From NCBI GenBank assembly GCA_937898525.1, contig CALCBC010000126.1:1-17176 (forward strand): a stretch of 17,176 nt of DNA, read 5' to 3'. The position numbers and the translations under genes were made by a program. Below, piece after piece: positions 6,718 to 14,132 of this stretch (position 1 is its first letter; the number at the start of each line of letters is the position of its first letter). Origin of the DNA: an uncultured Sphingomonadales bacterium. GTDB taxonomy: Bacteria > Pseudomonadota > Alphaproteobacteria > Sphingomonadales > Sphingomonadaceae. A model generated the notes under the pieces. That model was given only the letters and a program-made list of their open reading frames with translations. It had not been told where the DNA came from and searched no databases.

Positions 6718-7881
6718 CTACTTGCTCCAGCCAGCAGCCGGACGTGTTTCCTCGCGCGCCTCGGGGATCAGGTCGCGCATCCGTTTGCAGAAGTGGCGCA
6801 GGCAGACCTCCTTCTCCGACAGTGGACCGACGGTGAAGCTGCGCGAGGCCATGCCCTGCTGCACGCGGGTGATCAGCGCGGTGTCCTCGGCATTGACACG
6901 ACGGTTGATGCGCCAGTTGAGGTAGCGCGCGGCCTTCATCTCGCGGCGATCGTCGGGAAGCGCGTAGCTGATCTCGCGGATCAGGCTTTCGGTCGGGTTG
7001 ATCGGCAGCCACTGCATGAAGTCGACCTGGTCGGGGTAGATGTCGAACGCGACATTGGGCCAGAGCTTGAAATAGAGCCAGTGGCGCTGCCGCTCGGGCG
7101 GCAGGTGCGGCGCCGGCGGGAGCAGGTTCTGGTAGGCGCGCTCCGACCAGTTGGCCGAGGGACGGTCGACGAGGTCGCCCCACATGCGGTCGACATGTTC
7201 GGTTGCCTCGACGCCGTAGCTCTTGCCGAACAGGCGGGTGAGGCCGGGATGGGCGACCGGGATGTGCAGGCCGTCGGAGTAGTTGTCGCCGATGTTCTTC
7301 CAGTTGACCTGGCGCGGCCGCAGCGTGACGCGGCCGAGCGCGCGCAGCTCCTCGAATCGGTAGGGTTCCACCATCGCCTCGTAGGGCGCCATCATCTCGG
7401 CCACCGAGGGGCCTTCGTCACGCAGGCGGACGAACACGAAACCGCGCCAGATCTCGAGGCTCACCGGCGCGAGCCCGTGACGGCTCCGGTCGAGACCGGG
7501 ATAGCTGGCGGCGTCGGGAACCCCGACGAGCGAACCGTCGAGATCGTAAGTCCAGGCATGATAGGGGCACACCAGCCGCCTGGCGCATCCGCTCGCCCCG
7601 TCGACCACGCGCGAGCCGCGGTGGCGGCAGACGTTGCTGAAGGCGCGAACCTGCCCGTCCCTGCCGCGCACGACGATCACGCTTTCGCCGAGGTAGTCGA
7701 GCGTGTGCCAGTCGCCCGGATGGGGAATATCGCTGACGTGGCAGACGACCTGCCACGCGGGCGCGAAGACCCGTTCCTGCTCGATAGCGAAGAATTCGGG
7801 GTCGGAATAGGTCCAGGCCGGAAGGCTCCAGCTCTCCAGCGGGTCGTTCGCCCCTGTCCATTCCTCGCGGCGACTTGCCAT
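6718..7881 (-). CDS. Rieske [2Fe-2S] aromatic-ring-hydroxylating-type oxygenase, alpha subunit
   Basis: The ATG at 7881 gives 387 residues and is preceded by AAGGA eight bases upstream. An in-frame ATG at 7980 was rejected because it would run through the operator and the divergent regulator gene. The N-terminal Rieske domain has CRHRG (C85, H87) and CPYHAW (C105, H108), ligating the 2Fe-2S cluster. The catalytic domain has NWKNIGDNYSDGLHIPVAHP (193-212) with D203 as electron-transfer bridge and H206/H211 as iron ligands. The third ligand is probably D343 in AEDTALITRVQQG. This should be a cytosolic mono- or dioxygenase taking electrons from a ferredoxin/reductase, but neither partner nor a beta subunit is encoded nearby. 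The divergent BetI-like regulator hints at a quaternary amine or related catabolite; aromatic substrates are equally possible. It heads a unit with the downstream flavoprotein. Confidence 0.92.
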   Translation of the reverse strand: MASRREEWTGANDPLESWSLPAWTYSDPEFFAIEQERVFAPAWQVVCHVSDIPHPGDWHTLDYLGESVIVVRGRDGQVRAFSNVCRHRGSRVVDGASGCARRLVCPYHAWTYDLDGSLVGVPDAASYPGLDRSRHGLAPVSLEIWRGFVFVRLRDEGPSVAEMMAPYEAMVEPYRFEELRALGRVTLRPRQVNWKNIGDNYSDGLHIPVAHPGLTRLFGKSYGVEATEHVDRMWGDLVDRPSANWSERAYQNLLPPAPHLPPERQRHWLYFKLWPNVAFDIYPDQVDFMQWLPINPTESLIREISYALPDDRREMKAARYLNWRINRRVNAEDTALITRVQQGMASRSFTVGPLSEKEVCLRHFCKRMRDLIPEAREETRPAAGWSK

Positions 7882-7902
7882 GGCGCGTGTCCTTGCTATA
7901 CG
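7875..7902 (+). promoter_or_regulatory. Predicted promoter of the tetR gene
   Basis: TTGCCA at 7875-7880 and TATACG at 7897-7902 are separated by 16 bp, a plausible sigma-70 pair for rightward transcription. The predicted start near 7909 leaves only about 10 nt before the ATG at 7919, so the tetR mRNA would be nearly leaderless. The -10 hexamer is the left arm of the operator. TATAAC at 7907-7912 is an alternative -10 that would place the start at the ATG itself. Prediction only. Confidence 0.4.
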
Positions 7903-7915
7903 GTCGTATAACAAG
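7892..7915. promoter_or_regulatory. TetR-type operator, 24-bp inverted repeat
   Basis: CTTGCTATACG (7892-7902) and CGTATAACAAG (7905-7915) are inverted copies with a single mismatch, separated by GT. The inner TATACG-GT-CGTATA is exact. The site fills most of the 37-bp gap between the divergent Rieske gene (start 7881) and tetR gene (start 7919), the classic location for autoregulated TetR-family control. Its size and symmetry fit binding of one or two repressor dimers. The two inner arms also form the predicted -10 elements of both divergent promoters. Confidence 0.85.
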
Positions 7916-7933
7916 CTCATGACAACCCGACAA
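7905..7933 (-). promoter_or_regulatory. Predicted promoter of the Rieske/flavoprotein unit
   Basis: On the minus strand, TTGTCG (7933-7928) and TATACG (7910-7905) are separated by exactly 17 bp. The predicted start near 7898 gives a leader of about 17 nt carrying the AAGGA ribosome-binding site (7894-7890) before the ATG at 7881. The -35 lies inside the first codons of the divergent tetR gene and the -10 is the right arm of the operator. Prediction only. Confidence 0.45.
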
Positions 7934-8518
7934 TCGTCCTTCACCCGCGCGAAGCCCGACGCGCGGCGCCAGAGCCTCATCGAAGCGGCCGCCCGCTGCC
8001 TCGCCGAACGCGGCGCGGCCGGAGTCTCGGTGCGGGCGATCTGCGCCGAGGCCGGCGTCTCGCCCGGGCTGCTGCGGCATTACTTCCCGAGCGTGTCGGA
8101 AGCGATCGCCGAGACCTGCCGCTGGATCGGCGAACAGATCGCCGACGCGCTCGACGAGGCGGTGGCCGCAGCCGGGCCCGATCCGCGCGCCCGCCTGCTG
8201 GCCTACGTGACCGCCAATTTCCGCCCGCCGATCGCCTCGTCCGGGCTGCTCTCGAGCTATGTCGCGCTGTGGAGCCTGACGCGCAGCGACCCGCAGATCG
8301 CGAAGGTGCGCGCCGAAGTCTACAGCGACTTCCGTACCGGGCTCGAGGTGCTGATCGAGGACCTGCGCCCCGACATCGGTGGCGCCCGCCTGCAGGCGGT
8401 GGCCTTGACCGCGCTGATCGACGGGCTGTGGCTCGAACTCAGCCTGGGCCAGGCGCCGTTCACGACCGAGGAGGCAGAGCGGCTGGCCGAGCTATGGCTC
8501 GACAGCCTGCTCGGCTGA
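7919..8518 (+). CDS. TetR-family transcriptional repressor, BetI-like
   Basis: From the ATG at 7919 this is a 199-residue regulator. The N-terminal domain runs RRQSLIEAAARCLAERGAAG (16-35), and the helix-turn-helix is about 36-57, with VRAICAEAGVSPGLLRHYFP ending in the HYF signature of the family. The C-terminal half resembles BetI-type regulators, notably ALIDGLWLELSLGQAPFTTE (165-184). It is divergent from the Rieske oxygenase and very probably represses both that gene and itself through the 24-bp palindrome at 7892-7915. The ligand is presumably the substrate or product of the Rieske/flavoprotein pathway. An upstream in-frame ATG at 7880 was rejected because it would place the operator in the coding sequence. 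The 3' end overlaps the convergent permease gene by 27 bp. BetI itself senses choline, but choline genes are absent, so the symbol betI is not given. Confidence 0.9.
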   Translation: MTTRQSSFTRAKPDARRQSLIEAAARCLAERGAAGVSVRAICAEAGVSPGLLRHYFPSVSEAIAETCRWIGEQIADALDEAVAAAGPDPRARLLAYVTANFRPPIASSGLLSSYVALWSLTRSDPQIAKVRAEVYSDFRTGLEVLIEDLRPDIGGARLQAVALTALIDGLWLELSLGQAPFTTEEAERLAELWLDSLLG

Positions 8519-9769
8519 CCGGCCGCGGCGGGTCCACCGGTACAGCGGCAGCCCCGTGGCCATCAGCAGCAGGCTGAGGCTCGTCGCTTCCCACCCGGCG
8601 CCGACCAGCGACCAGATTCCGAACGCGCCCCCGGCGATCGCCGTCGGCAGCGCCAACCGCTGGCGGAGCGCCGCGGCGGCACAGGCCAGGTAGAGCCACA
8701 GCGTCACAGCGGTCGTCAGCAGCGCCATGAAGGTGAACAAGCCGCCCATCGTGCGGCTCGAGTTCGACAGCACCAGCAGGCTGGCGAGCGCGCTCGACAG
8801 CAGCAGGCCGCGGTGGTGTACGCCGTTGGCGAGCGCGCCGCCGAACCAGCCGGGCATCATCCCCCGGCGCGCCATCTCTGCCGGCAGCTCGGCCTGCACG
8901 AGGGTCCAGCCGTTCACCGTGCCGATCGCGCCGACCGCAATGAACAGGCCGATCAGTGCCGCAGGACCCGGCGACCAGAAGGTGGCGACGAACAGCGCGA
9001 ACGGTGCTTCCGAGGCGGCGACCGCGTCGATCGGCAGCATCAGCGAGATGCCCGAGCAGACGAGCAGGTAGATGAGCCCGGTCAACGCGGCGCCGATCAT
9101 CGTCGCGCGGGCGACGTTGCGCTGCGGATCGGCGATCTTGGCCGAAGCGGCGCAGGCTGCCTCGAACCCGATCATCGCCCACAGCGCGATCGCCGCGGCG
9201 GCGTTGACCGAGCCCAGCGACACGCCCTCGATGGGCGGAAGCGCCTCGCCGCCGCGCTCGACCAGCAGCAGCGCGATCAGCCCGATCACCACCGCCAGCG
9301 GCACGAGCTTGAGCAGGAGGGTCACGAGCTGGAAGCCGCCCGCGGCACGCACCCCAACGAGGTTGACCAGCGTCACCAGCCAGATCACGCCGACCGACGA
9401 AAGCGCCGGGTATTGCCCGAGCACCGGCACGAAGCTGCTCAGATAGCTGACGGCCGCGATGGCGATCGTCGCGCAGCCGGCCCAGACCGATATCCAGTAC
9501 GCGAACCCGATCAGGAACCCGGCGAGCGGGCCGAAGGCGTGCTCGACCAGCTCGGCCGGGCCGATCGCGCGCGGATGACGGCTCGAGATCGCGGCCAGCA
9601 CGTGCGCTAGACACACGGCGCCCGCGATCGTCACCACCCACCCGCCGACCGCGTTCCAGCCGTAGGGCGCAAGGCTCTGCGGCAGCAGGAAGATGCCCGA
9701 GCCGATCATGTTGCCCATGACCAGCGCCACCGCGCCCACGAGGCCGAGCTTGCGCGCCGGGCTCGTCAT
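8492..9769 (-). CDS. APC-superfamily amino acid / polyamine permease
   Basis: The core protein from the ATG at 9769 has 425 residues and about 12 hydrophobic segments. Its first segment carries the APC signature VMGNMIGSGIFLLP (17-30), followed by the helix-1/2 pattern LAPYGWNAVGGWVVTIAGA, and the sixth-segment motif ALWAMIGFEAACAASAKIADPQRNVARA that is typical of the AdiC/CadB/YjeH group of basic amino-acid or polyamine antiporters. The real start is uncertain: GTG at 9811 (439 residues) has a GGGGGAC stretch upstream, while the ATG at 9769 has no recognisable ribosome-binding site. The 3' end overlaps the convergent tetR gene by 27 bp. It is divergent from the siderophore operon. Solute specificity (arginine/agmatine-like or another amino acid) cannot be assigned. 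Confidence 0.9.
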   Translation of the reverse strand: MTSPARKLGLVGAVALVMGNMIGSGIFLLPQSLAPYGWNAVGGWVVTIAGAVCLAHVLAAISSRHPRAIGPAELVEHAFGPLAGFLIGFAYWISVWAGCATIAIAAVSYLSSFVPVLGQYPALSSVGVIWLVTLVNLVGVRAAGGFQLVTLLLKLVPLAVVIGLIALLLVERGGEALPPIEGVSLGSVNAAAAIALWAMIGFEAACAASAKIADPQRNVARATMIGAALTGLIYLLVCSGISLMLPIDAVAASEAPFALFVATFWSPGPAALIGLFIAVGAIGTVNGWTLVQAELPAEMARRGMMPGWFGGALANGVHHRGLLLSSALASLLVLSNSSRTMGGLFTFMALLTTAVTLWLYLACAAAALRQRLALPTAIAGGAFGIWSLVGAGWEATSLSLLLMATGLPLYRWTRRGRSAEQAVEP

Positions 9770-9927
9770 GGAGGGAATCAGGGCCGGGACCGGATCGGCT
9801 GGAGAATTCACCGGACAAGTCCCCCGAAGCTTCGGCACGAGCGCCGTCTTGGCTGGATACGACTGCGATGACCTGTACTGCAATCATCAACGTCATCCGC
9901 TGGGCCTCCTTGCGATACCTACTCTTG

Positions 9928-9950
9928 CTAATGCGATTGACTCGCATTAG
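9928..9950. promoter_or_regulatory. Fur-box-like palindrome upstream of the siderophore receptor
   Basis: CTAATGCGA (9928-9936) and TCGCATTAG (9942-9950) are perfect inverted repeats with a 5-nt spacer, TTGAC. The AATGCGA...TCGCATT pattern resembles the AT-rich Fur operator (AATGATA-type halves), and the site ends 46 bp before the TonB receptor ATG, where iron-responsive operators are expected. TTGCTA at 9925-9930 overlaps it and may be a -35. The palindrome lies 31 bp before the strong-ribosome-binding-site ATG at 9896 on the opposite strand, so it could also affect the permease. Binding by Fur (rather than Irr or another regulator) is inference. Confidence 0.65.
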
Positions 9951-9996
9951 TCGCACTCCCGCCGTCCTTCCGGATGGGAATCATAAGGGGCCCTCG

Positions 9997-12135
9997 ATGC
10001 GTTTCACCAAATACCTGCTGCTGGCCTGTTCCGCCATGCCGGCCACGCCCGCGCTGGCCGAAGCCGAAGCAGCGGACGTCGACCGGATCGTCGTCACGGC
10101 CGACGCCTTCGTCAGCGGCGCGGCGACCAAGACCGACACGCCGGCGATCGAGGTGCCGCAGCCGGTCACGGTGATCCCGGCAGAGGTATTCGAAGCGCAG
10201 GGGGCGGTGTCGATTGGCGACACGCTCAATTACGTCGCCGGCGTCCAGGCCAACCCCTACGGGCCCGACAGTCGCGTGGACGGCGGATTTGTGCGCGGCG
10301 TCAGCGCGCTGCAGTTCCGCGACGGAATGCGCGATATCTTCAGCTACTACGCGAGCATCCGCGCCGACCCCTACAACTTTGACAGCGTGCAGGTGCTGCG
10401 CGGCCCTTCGTCGATGCTGTTCGGCTCGGGCTCGCTTGGCGGGATCGTCAACCTCAACTCGAAGCTGCCCGAGTTCATGCCGGAGGGTGAAGTCTCGGTG
10501 CGCTACGGCTCGTTCGACCGGATCGAGGCCCTGGCCGATGTCACCGGACCGCTCGGAGCCGATTTCGCCGGTCGGCTGGTCGCCCGCGTCCGCGATTCGG
10601 GAACCCAGACCGACCACGTTCCCGACGACCGGGTGATGGTCTCGCCCTCGCTGACCTGGACGCCGACGATGGACACGAGCGTCTCGCTGCTCGGCCTCTA
10701 TCAGGAGGATGACGGCGGCTCGACCAGCCAGTTCCTGCCGTTGGTCGGCACGATCCTGCCCAACCCGAACGGTCGCCTGCCTACCGAACACTTCATCGGC
10801 AAACCCGGCTGGGACCGGTACGACGGGCGCCTGCTGCAGGGCACGGTGCTCGTCGACCACCGCTTCTCGGATGTCGTCACATTCAGCTCGAAGGCGCGCT
10901 ACATCGACAGCGACCTCACCTACCTGACGCACTATCCCGACAGCTATACCAACCCGGCCAATCCGTACGTGCTCGTCGACCGGACGACCTGGCAGCCCAT
11001 CCTTGACCCCGACGGCAACCTCCAGCCGGATCCGGATCGCCGGACGATCGGGCTCTATTCCGACGGCAGCGTTGCCCGCATGGAGATCTTCTCGACCGAC
11101 ACCAACGCGCGTTTCACGTTCGGAACCGGTGCGGCGGTCGAGCACCTGGTGCTCGCCGGCGTGGACTACACCTGGAACCACGTCCGCAAGACCGGCGGCT
11201 ACGGCTACGAGTACATCGACATCTACGACGTCGATTACGGTGCGCTGTCCGACTACGGAGGGGGCCTGCCTCCCGGGGCCGCTCCCTATGAAGACGTCGA
11301 GCAGCGCCAGCTCGGGTTCTACCTGCAGGACCAGGTGAGACTGTGGGACCGGGTCTCGGTGGTACTCGGCGCCCGTTACGACGAAGTGTGGTCGAGCTCG
11401 TTCGGCGGCCCCAAGGTGAAGGACGACGCCCTGACCTTCCGCGCCGGGATCATCGGCGACATCGTCGAGGGCGTGTCGCCCTTCTACAGCTATACCGAGA
11501 GCTTCGAGCCGATCGCCGGCACGGCCAGCAACGGCGAACCCTTCGTGCCGCAGAAGGGCCGGCAGCACGAGCTCGGAATCAAGTTCCAGCCGAACGATGC
11601 GAGCATGATCACCGCGACGGTCTACCACATCAAGGAGACCAATCGTCCGGTCTCCGACGACTCGACGCCCGATCCGTTCGACCAGGTCCAAGCCGGCTCG
11701 CTGACTTCGAAGGGCTTCGAGCTCGAGGCCCGCACGCTGCTCCCGGGCAAGCTGCAGCTGATCGCCAATTTCAGCTACAACGAGGCCGAGATCGACGGCA
11801 CCGAGGTGCAGGTCGACGACGTACCGAAGGAGAACGCCTCGCTCTGGGCGCTCAGGCGGTTCTCGATCGGCTCCGAGGCGGTCCTGACCCTCGGCGGCGG
11901 CGTGCGTTACCAGGGCGCGCATCGTTCGTTCGGGTTCGCCTTTCCCGACGGCATTCGTACGCCCTCCAACACGCTGGTCGACGCCTACGCCGAGCTCGCC
12001 TGGCGCAACTGGGCGCTCGAGCTCAACGCGACCAACCTGCTGGGCGAGGACTACTACTCCGCCTGCCTCGCGCGCGGTGACTGCTTCATGGGCGCGAAAC
12101 GCAACATCTACGGCACCGTGAGCTACCGCTTCTGA
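9997..12135 (+). CDS. TonB-dependent siderophore receptor (FhuA/FpvA type)
   Basis: The ATG at 9997 has an AAGGGG ribosome-binding site and opens a signal peptide (MRFTKYLLLACSAMPATPAL, then AEA). The 712-residue protein has a TonB-box-like DRIVVTA (29-35), the plug domain with QPVTVIPAEVFEAQGAVSIG, the family hallmarks RDGMRDIFSYYA and VQVLRGPSSMLFGSGSLGGI, and a C-terminal beta-barrel that ends in aromatic F (GTVSYRF), the outer-membrane assembly signal. It should import a ferric siderophore across the outer membrane using TonB/ExbBD energy. The palindrome at 9928-9950 suggests iron repression. Its stop codon overlaps the next gene by one base (TGATG), so receptor, small membrane protein and PepSY protein form one operon. 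The siderophore is probably of hydroxamate type by family resemblance, but this is weakly supported. Confidence 0.95.
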   Translation: MRFTKYLLLACSAMPATPALAEAEAADVDRIVVTADAFVSGAATKTDTPAIEVPQPVTVIPAEVFEAQGAVSIGDTLNYVAGVQANPYGPDSRVDGGFVRGVSALQFRDGMRDIFSYYASIRADPYNFDSVQVLRGPSSMLFGSGSLGGIVNLNSKLPEFMPEGEVSVRYGSFDRIEALADVTGPLGADFAGRLVARVRDSGTQTDHVPDDRVMVSPSLTWTPTMDTSVSLLGLYQEDDGGSTSQFLPLVGTILPNPNGRLPTEHFIGKPGWDRYDGRLLQGTVLVDHRFSDVVTFSSKARYIDSDLTYLTHYPDSYTNPANPYVLVDRTTWQPILDPDGNLQPDPDRRTIGLYSDGSVARMEIFSTDTNARFTFGTGAAVEHLVLAGVDYTWNHVRKTGGYGYEYIDIYDVDYGALSDYGGGLPPGAAPYEDVEQRQLGFYLQDQVRLWDRVSVVLGARYDEVWSSSFGGPKVKDDALTFRAGIIGDIVEGVSPFYSYTESFEPIAGTASNGEPFVPQKGRQHELGIKFQPNDASMITATVYHIKETNRPVSDDSTPDPFDQVQAGSLTSKGFELEARTLLPGKLQLIANFSYNEAEIDGTEVQVDDVPKENASLWALRRFSIGSEAVLTLGGGVRYQGAHRSFGFAFPDGIRTPSNTLVDAYAELAWRNWALELNATNLLGEDYYSACLARGDCFMGAKRNIYGTVSYRF

Positions 12136-12716
12136 TGGACGGGGCCGCACCCCTCCTGTGGATCGCGGCAGCCCTCGGCGCCGCCGGGGTGGCCGTGCTG
12201 CGCCATGCTTGGTCGCTCCCGAAGCGGTCCGCAGGGTGGAACACCGGCGGCTGGGCCCTGCTGGCCGTCTCGATCCTCGCCTCCGCGACGGCAGAGGGAG
12301 CCTGGGGCGTGGCCATCGCGGCGCTCGTGACAATGGGCGCGGCGCTGGTGGCGCTCGCGGCCGCCGCCCTGCAGTCCCCGCCGGGGCGCACACCCGTATC
12401 GAACCGCCGCGTCGGCCTTCTCCCCGAGGCAGGCGAGCCGAAGCGGATCGGGCGACGGTTCGGCACGTTCGGGCTGGTGATCGTGGCCGGGCTGCTCGTC
12501 TCGATGGGCCTTGCGACGGCCCTGCGCGGGATTGGCGGGCTGCTAGGCTGGCACGAAGCCAACTCCAACGCGCTCGCACTTTTCGCGGTGCCCGTGTTGT
12601 GGGCGGTGCTGTGCACGGTGCTGCTGATGCAGACCCGGCGGTGCGATCAGGTCGTGACGCTGCTGGTTTGCGCCCTCCCGGTCGTCCCGGTACTGCTGAG
12701 CGGAGTCCTGTCATGA
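12135..12716 (+). CDS. Integral membrane protein of unknown function in siderophore operon
   Basis: The 193-residue protein starts at an ATG that overlaps the receptor stop by one base. It shows about six hydrophobic segments (roughly 7-23, 39-53, 57-79, 111-129, 146-165, 173-192), split in two halves by a basic, proline-containing cytoplasmic-looking loop (about 81-108, with RRVGLLPEAGEPKRIGRR). There are few conserved-looking polar residues inside the membrane part: H24 near the first segment, H140 between segments and a C-terminal RRCDQ. I do not recognise a named family. Its position between a TonB receptor and a PepSY-TM protein, with both overlaps, argues that it acts with them in iron release from, or inner-membrane handling of, the siderophore. 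It is not an ABC permease by sequence. Confidence 0.85.
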   Translation: MDGAAPLLWIAAALGAAGVAVLRHAWSLPKRSAGWNTGGWALLAVSILASATAEGAWGVAIAALVTMGAALVALAAAALQSPPGRTPVSNRRVGLLPEAGEPKRIGRRFGTFGLVIVAGLLVSMGLATALRGIGGLLGWHEANSNALALFAVPVLWAVLCTVLLMQTRRCDQVVTLLVCALPVVPVLLSGVLS

Positions 12717-14029
12717 CCCTGGCCCCCGATCCCGCCACCGTGAAGCGCGCGCTGTCGGCCCACGCGGCGATCGGCCTGCTGGCCGGCGCGCTGCTCTACA
12801 TCGTCTGCCTGAGCGGATCGCTGCTGGTGTTCTACGAGGAATGGCAGCGGTTCGAGCAGGCCGCGCCGCCGCAGATGGCCGCGATCGATCCCGACGCGGT
12901 GCAGCGCGGGATGGAAGCGCTGCTGGCGACCGAGCGCGGCAGGACGCCGACGACCCATTTCTATGTCGACCTGCCGGTCGAGAAGCTGCCGACCACCCGG
13001 GTAATCACCGACACCCAGTCGGTGCACCTCGACGCCGAGGGCAACCTCGCCGGCCCCGAGCGGATCGAGTGGTCGAACTTTCTCTACGGCCTGCACTACA
13101 CGCTCAACATTCCCGTTGCGCAGGGGCTGGTCGGGATCACGATCGTCGGCATCCTCGGCATGCTGATGATCGCGCTCGCGTTATCCGGCCTGATCGCGCA
13201 CCCGCGGATCTTCCGCGACGCGTTCCGCCTGCGCACGCGGCACGTCGGCGGGGTGGCGCTCTCGGACTGGCACAACCGCCTCAGCGTCTGGACGCTGCCG
13301 TTCACTCTGGCGATCGCCGTGACGGGCGCGGTGATCGGGCTTGCGACCGTGGCCTCCTACGCCATCGCCGGACGCTACTACGGCGGAGACACCGAGGCGT
13401 TCTACGCGACGATGTTCGGAGAGGAAGGCAAGCCCGATCCGGCCCCCGCCCCGCTGCCGAACGTCGCGGCTGCGCTGCGCTACATGGAAGCGAACCATCC
13501 GGACCTTCGGCTGACCTACGTGGTGGTCCACGAACCGGGCACGGCGGGCCAGCACGTCCAGATCGTCGCCGAGCATCCGCGCCGGCTGATCTTCGGCGAG
13601 TACTACATGTTCGACTCGTCGGGGAATTTCCAGGGCACCGCAGGGCTTGCGGACGGCGCACTCGGCCAGCAGGCGGCCGCGTCGAATTACAATCTCCACT
13701 TCGGCAACTTTGGCGGCCTCCCGGTCAAGATCGCCTATGCCCTTCTCGGCCTCGCGCTGACCGCGGTCTGCGCCACAGGAACGTTCATCTGGCTCGGCAA
13801 GCGGCGCCGGCGCGGGTTCGACGAACCGCGGCTGCGCGCGGCCTGGCATGCGGTAGTCTGGGGCGCGCCGGCCGCGCTCGCTCTCACGCTGGCCGTTCGG
13901 CTGACGTTCGGCCATGCGGCGCCGTTCGCGGCGATCTTCTGGCTCGGCCTCGCGGCGGTGGTGCTGGTCGCGGTCGCCGCCGCCGGGCGCACGGCGCGCC
14001 CTGTCGAGGCGGCGATCCAGCAAGCCTGA
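12713..14029 (+). CDS. PepSY-associated transmembrane protein, probable siderophore-iron reductase
   Basis: The ATG at 12713 overlaps the upstream TGA (ATGA) and gives 438 residues. The order is a first membrane helix with SAHAAIGLLAGALLYIVCLSG (H17), a large periplasmic PepSY-like region, YGLHYTLNIP (H128) before a second helix, then DWHNRLSVWTLPFTLAIAVTG (H187), another periplasmic PepSY region (about 230-325) with NYNLHFGNFGGLPVKI (H329), and terminal helices. The histidines H17, H128, H187 and H329 at membrane borders match the conserved positions of the PepSY_TM family, which includes PiuB/FoxB-like inner-membrane proteins implicated in reducing ferric siderophores. This role is inferred from family and operon. 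No flavin-binding domain is present. The C-terminal extra pair of helices (372-420) is common in sphingomonad members. Confidence 0.9.
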   Translation: MTLAPDPATVKRALSAHAAIGLLAGALLYIVCLSGSLLVFYEEWQRFEQAAPPQMAAIDPDAVQRGMEALLATERGRTPTTHFYVDLPVEKLPTTRVITDTQSVHLDAEGNLAGPERIEWSNFLYGLHYTLNIPVAQGLVGITIVGILGMLMIALALSGLIAHPRIFRDAFRLRTRHVGGVALSDWHNRLSVWTLPFTLAIAVTGAVIGLATVASYAIAGRYYGGDTEAFYATMFGEEGKPDPAPAPLPNVAAALRYMEANHPDLRLTYVVVHEPGTAGQHVQIVAEHPRRLIFGEYYMFDSSGNFQGTAGLADGALGQQAAASNYNLHFGNFGGLPVKIAYALLGLALTAVCATGTFIWLGKRRRRGFDEPRLRAAWHAVVWGAPAALALTLAVRLTFGHAAPFAAIFWLGLAAVVLVAVAAAGRTARPVEAAIQQA

Positions 14030-14132
14030 CGCATCGGGACGCGGCCGGCCGCCAGGCCTGGATGTCCATCCCCACCTTCAGGCCCACGGCCCGCTGCTTG
14101 AGTGGGCCCGCAATGATGGCCAATGGGCAGCC

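Noticed and set aside
7882..7980. Earlier in-frame ATG at 7980 for the Rieske gene (33 extra residues).
   Set aside because: It would translate the operator and part of the divergent regulator gene. The ATG at 7881 has an AAGGA site and gives a family-typical N terminus.
7919..8518. Naming the regulator betI and the locus a choline/glycine betaine operon.
   Set aside because: No choline dehydrogenase or betaine transporter is present; the aldehyde dehydrogenase is 7 kb away, convergent with other genes and of the aromatic-aldehyde type.
14081..14108. GGCCCAC / GTGGGCC hairpin between the PepSY and M20 genes.
   Set aside because: A 7-bp stem with a 14-nt loop and no T-run; such pairs are common by chance at this base composition.
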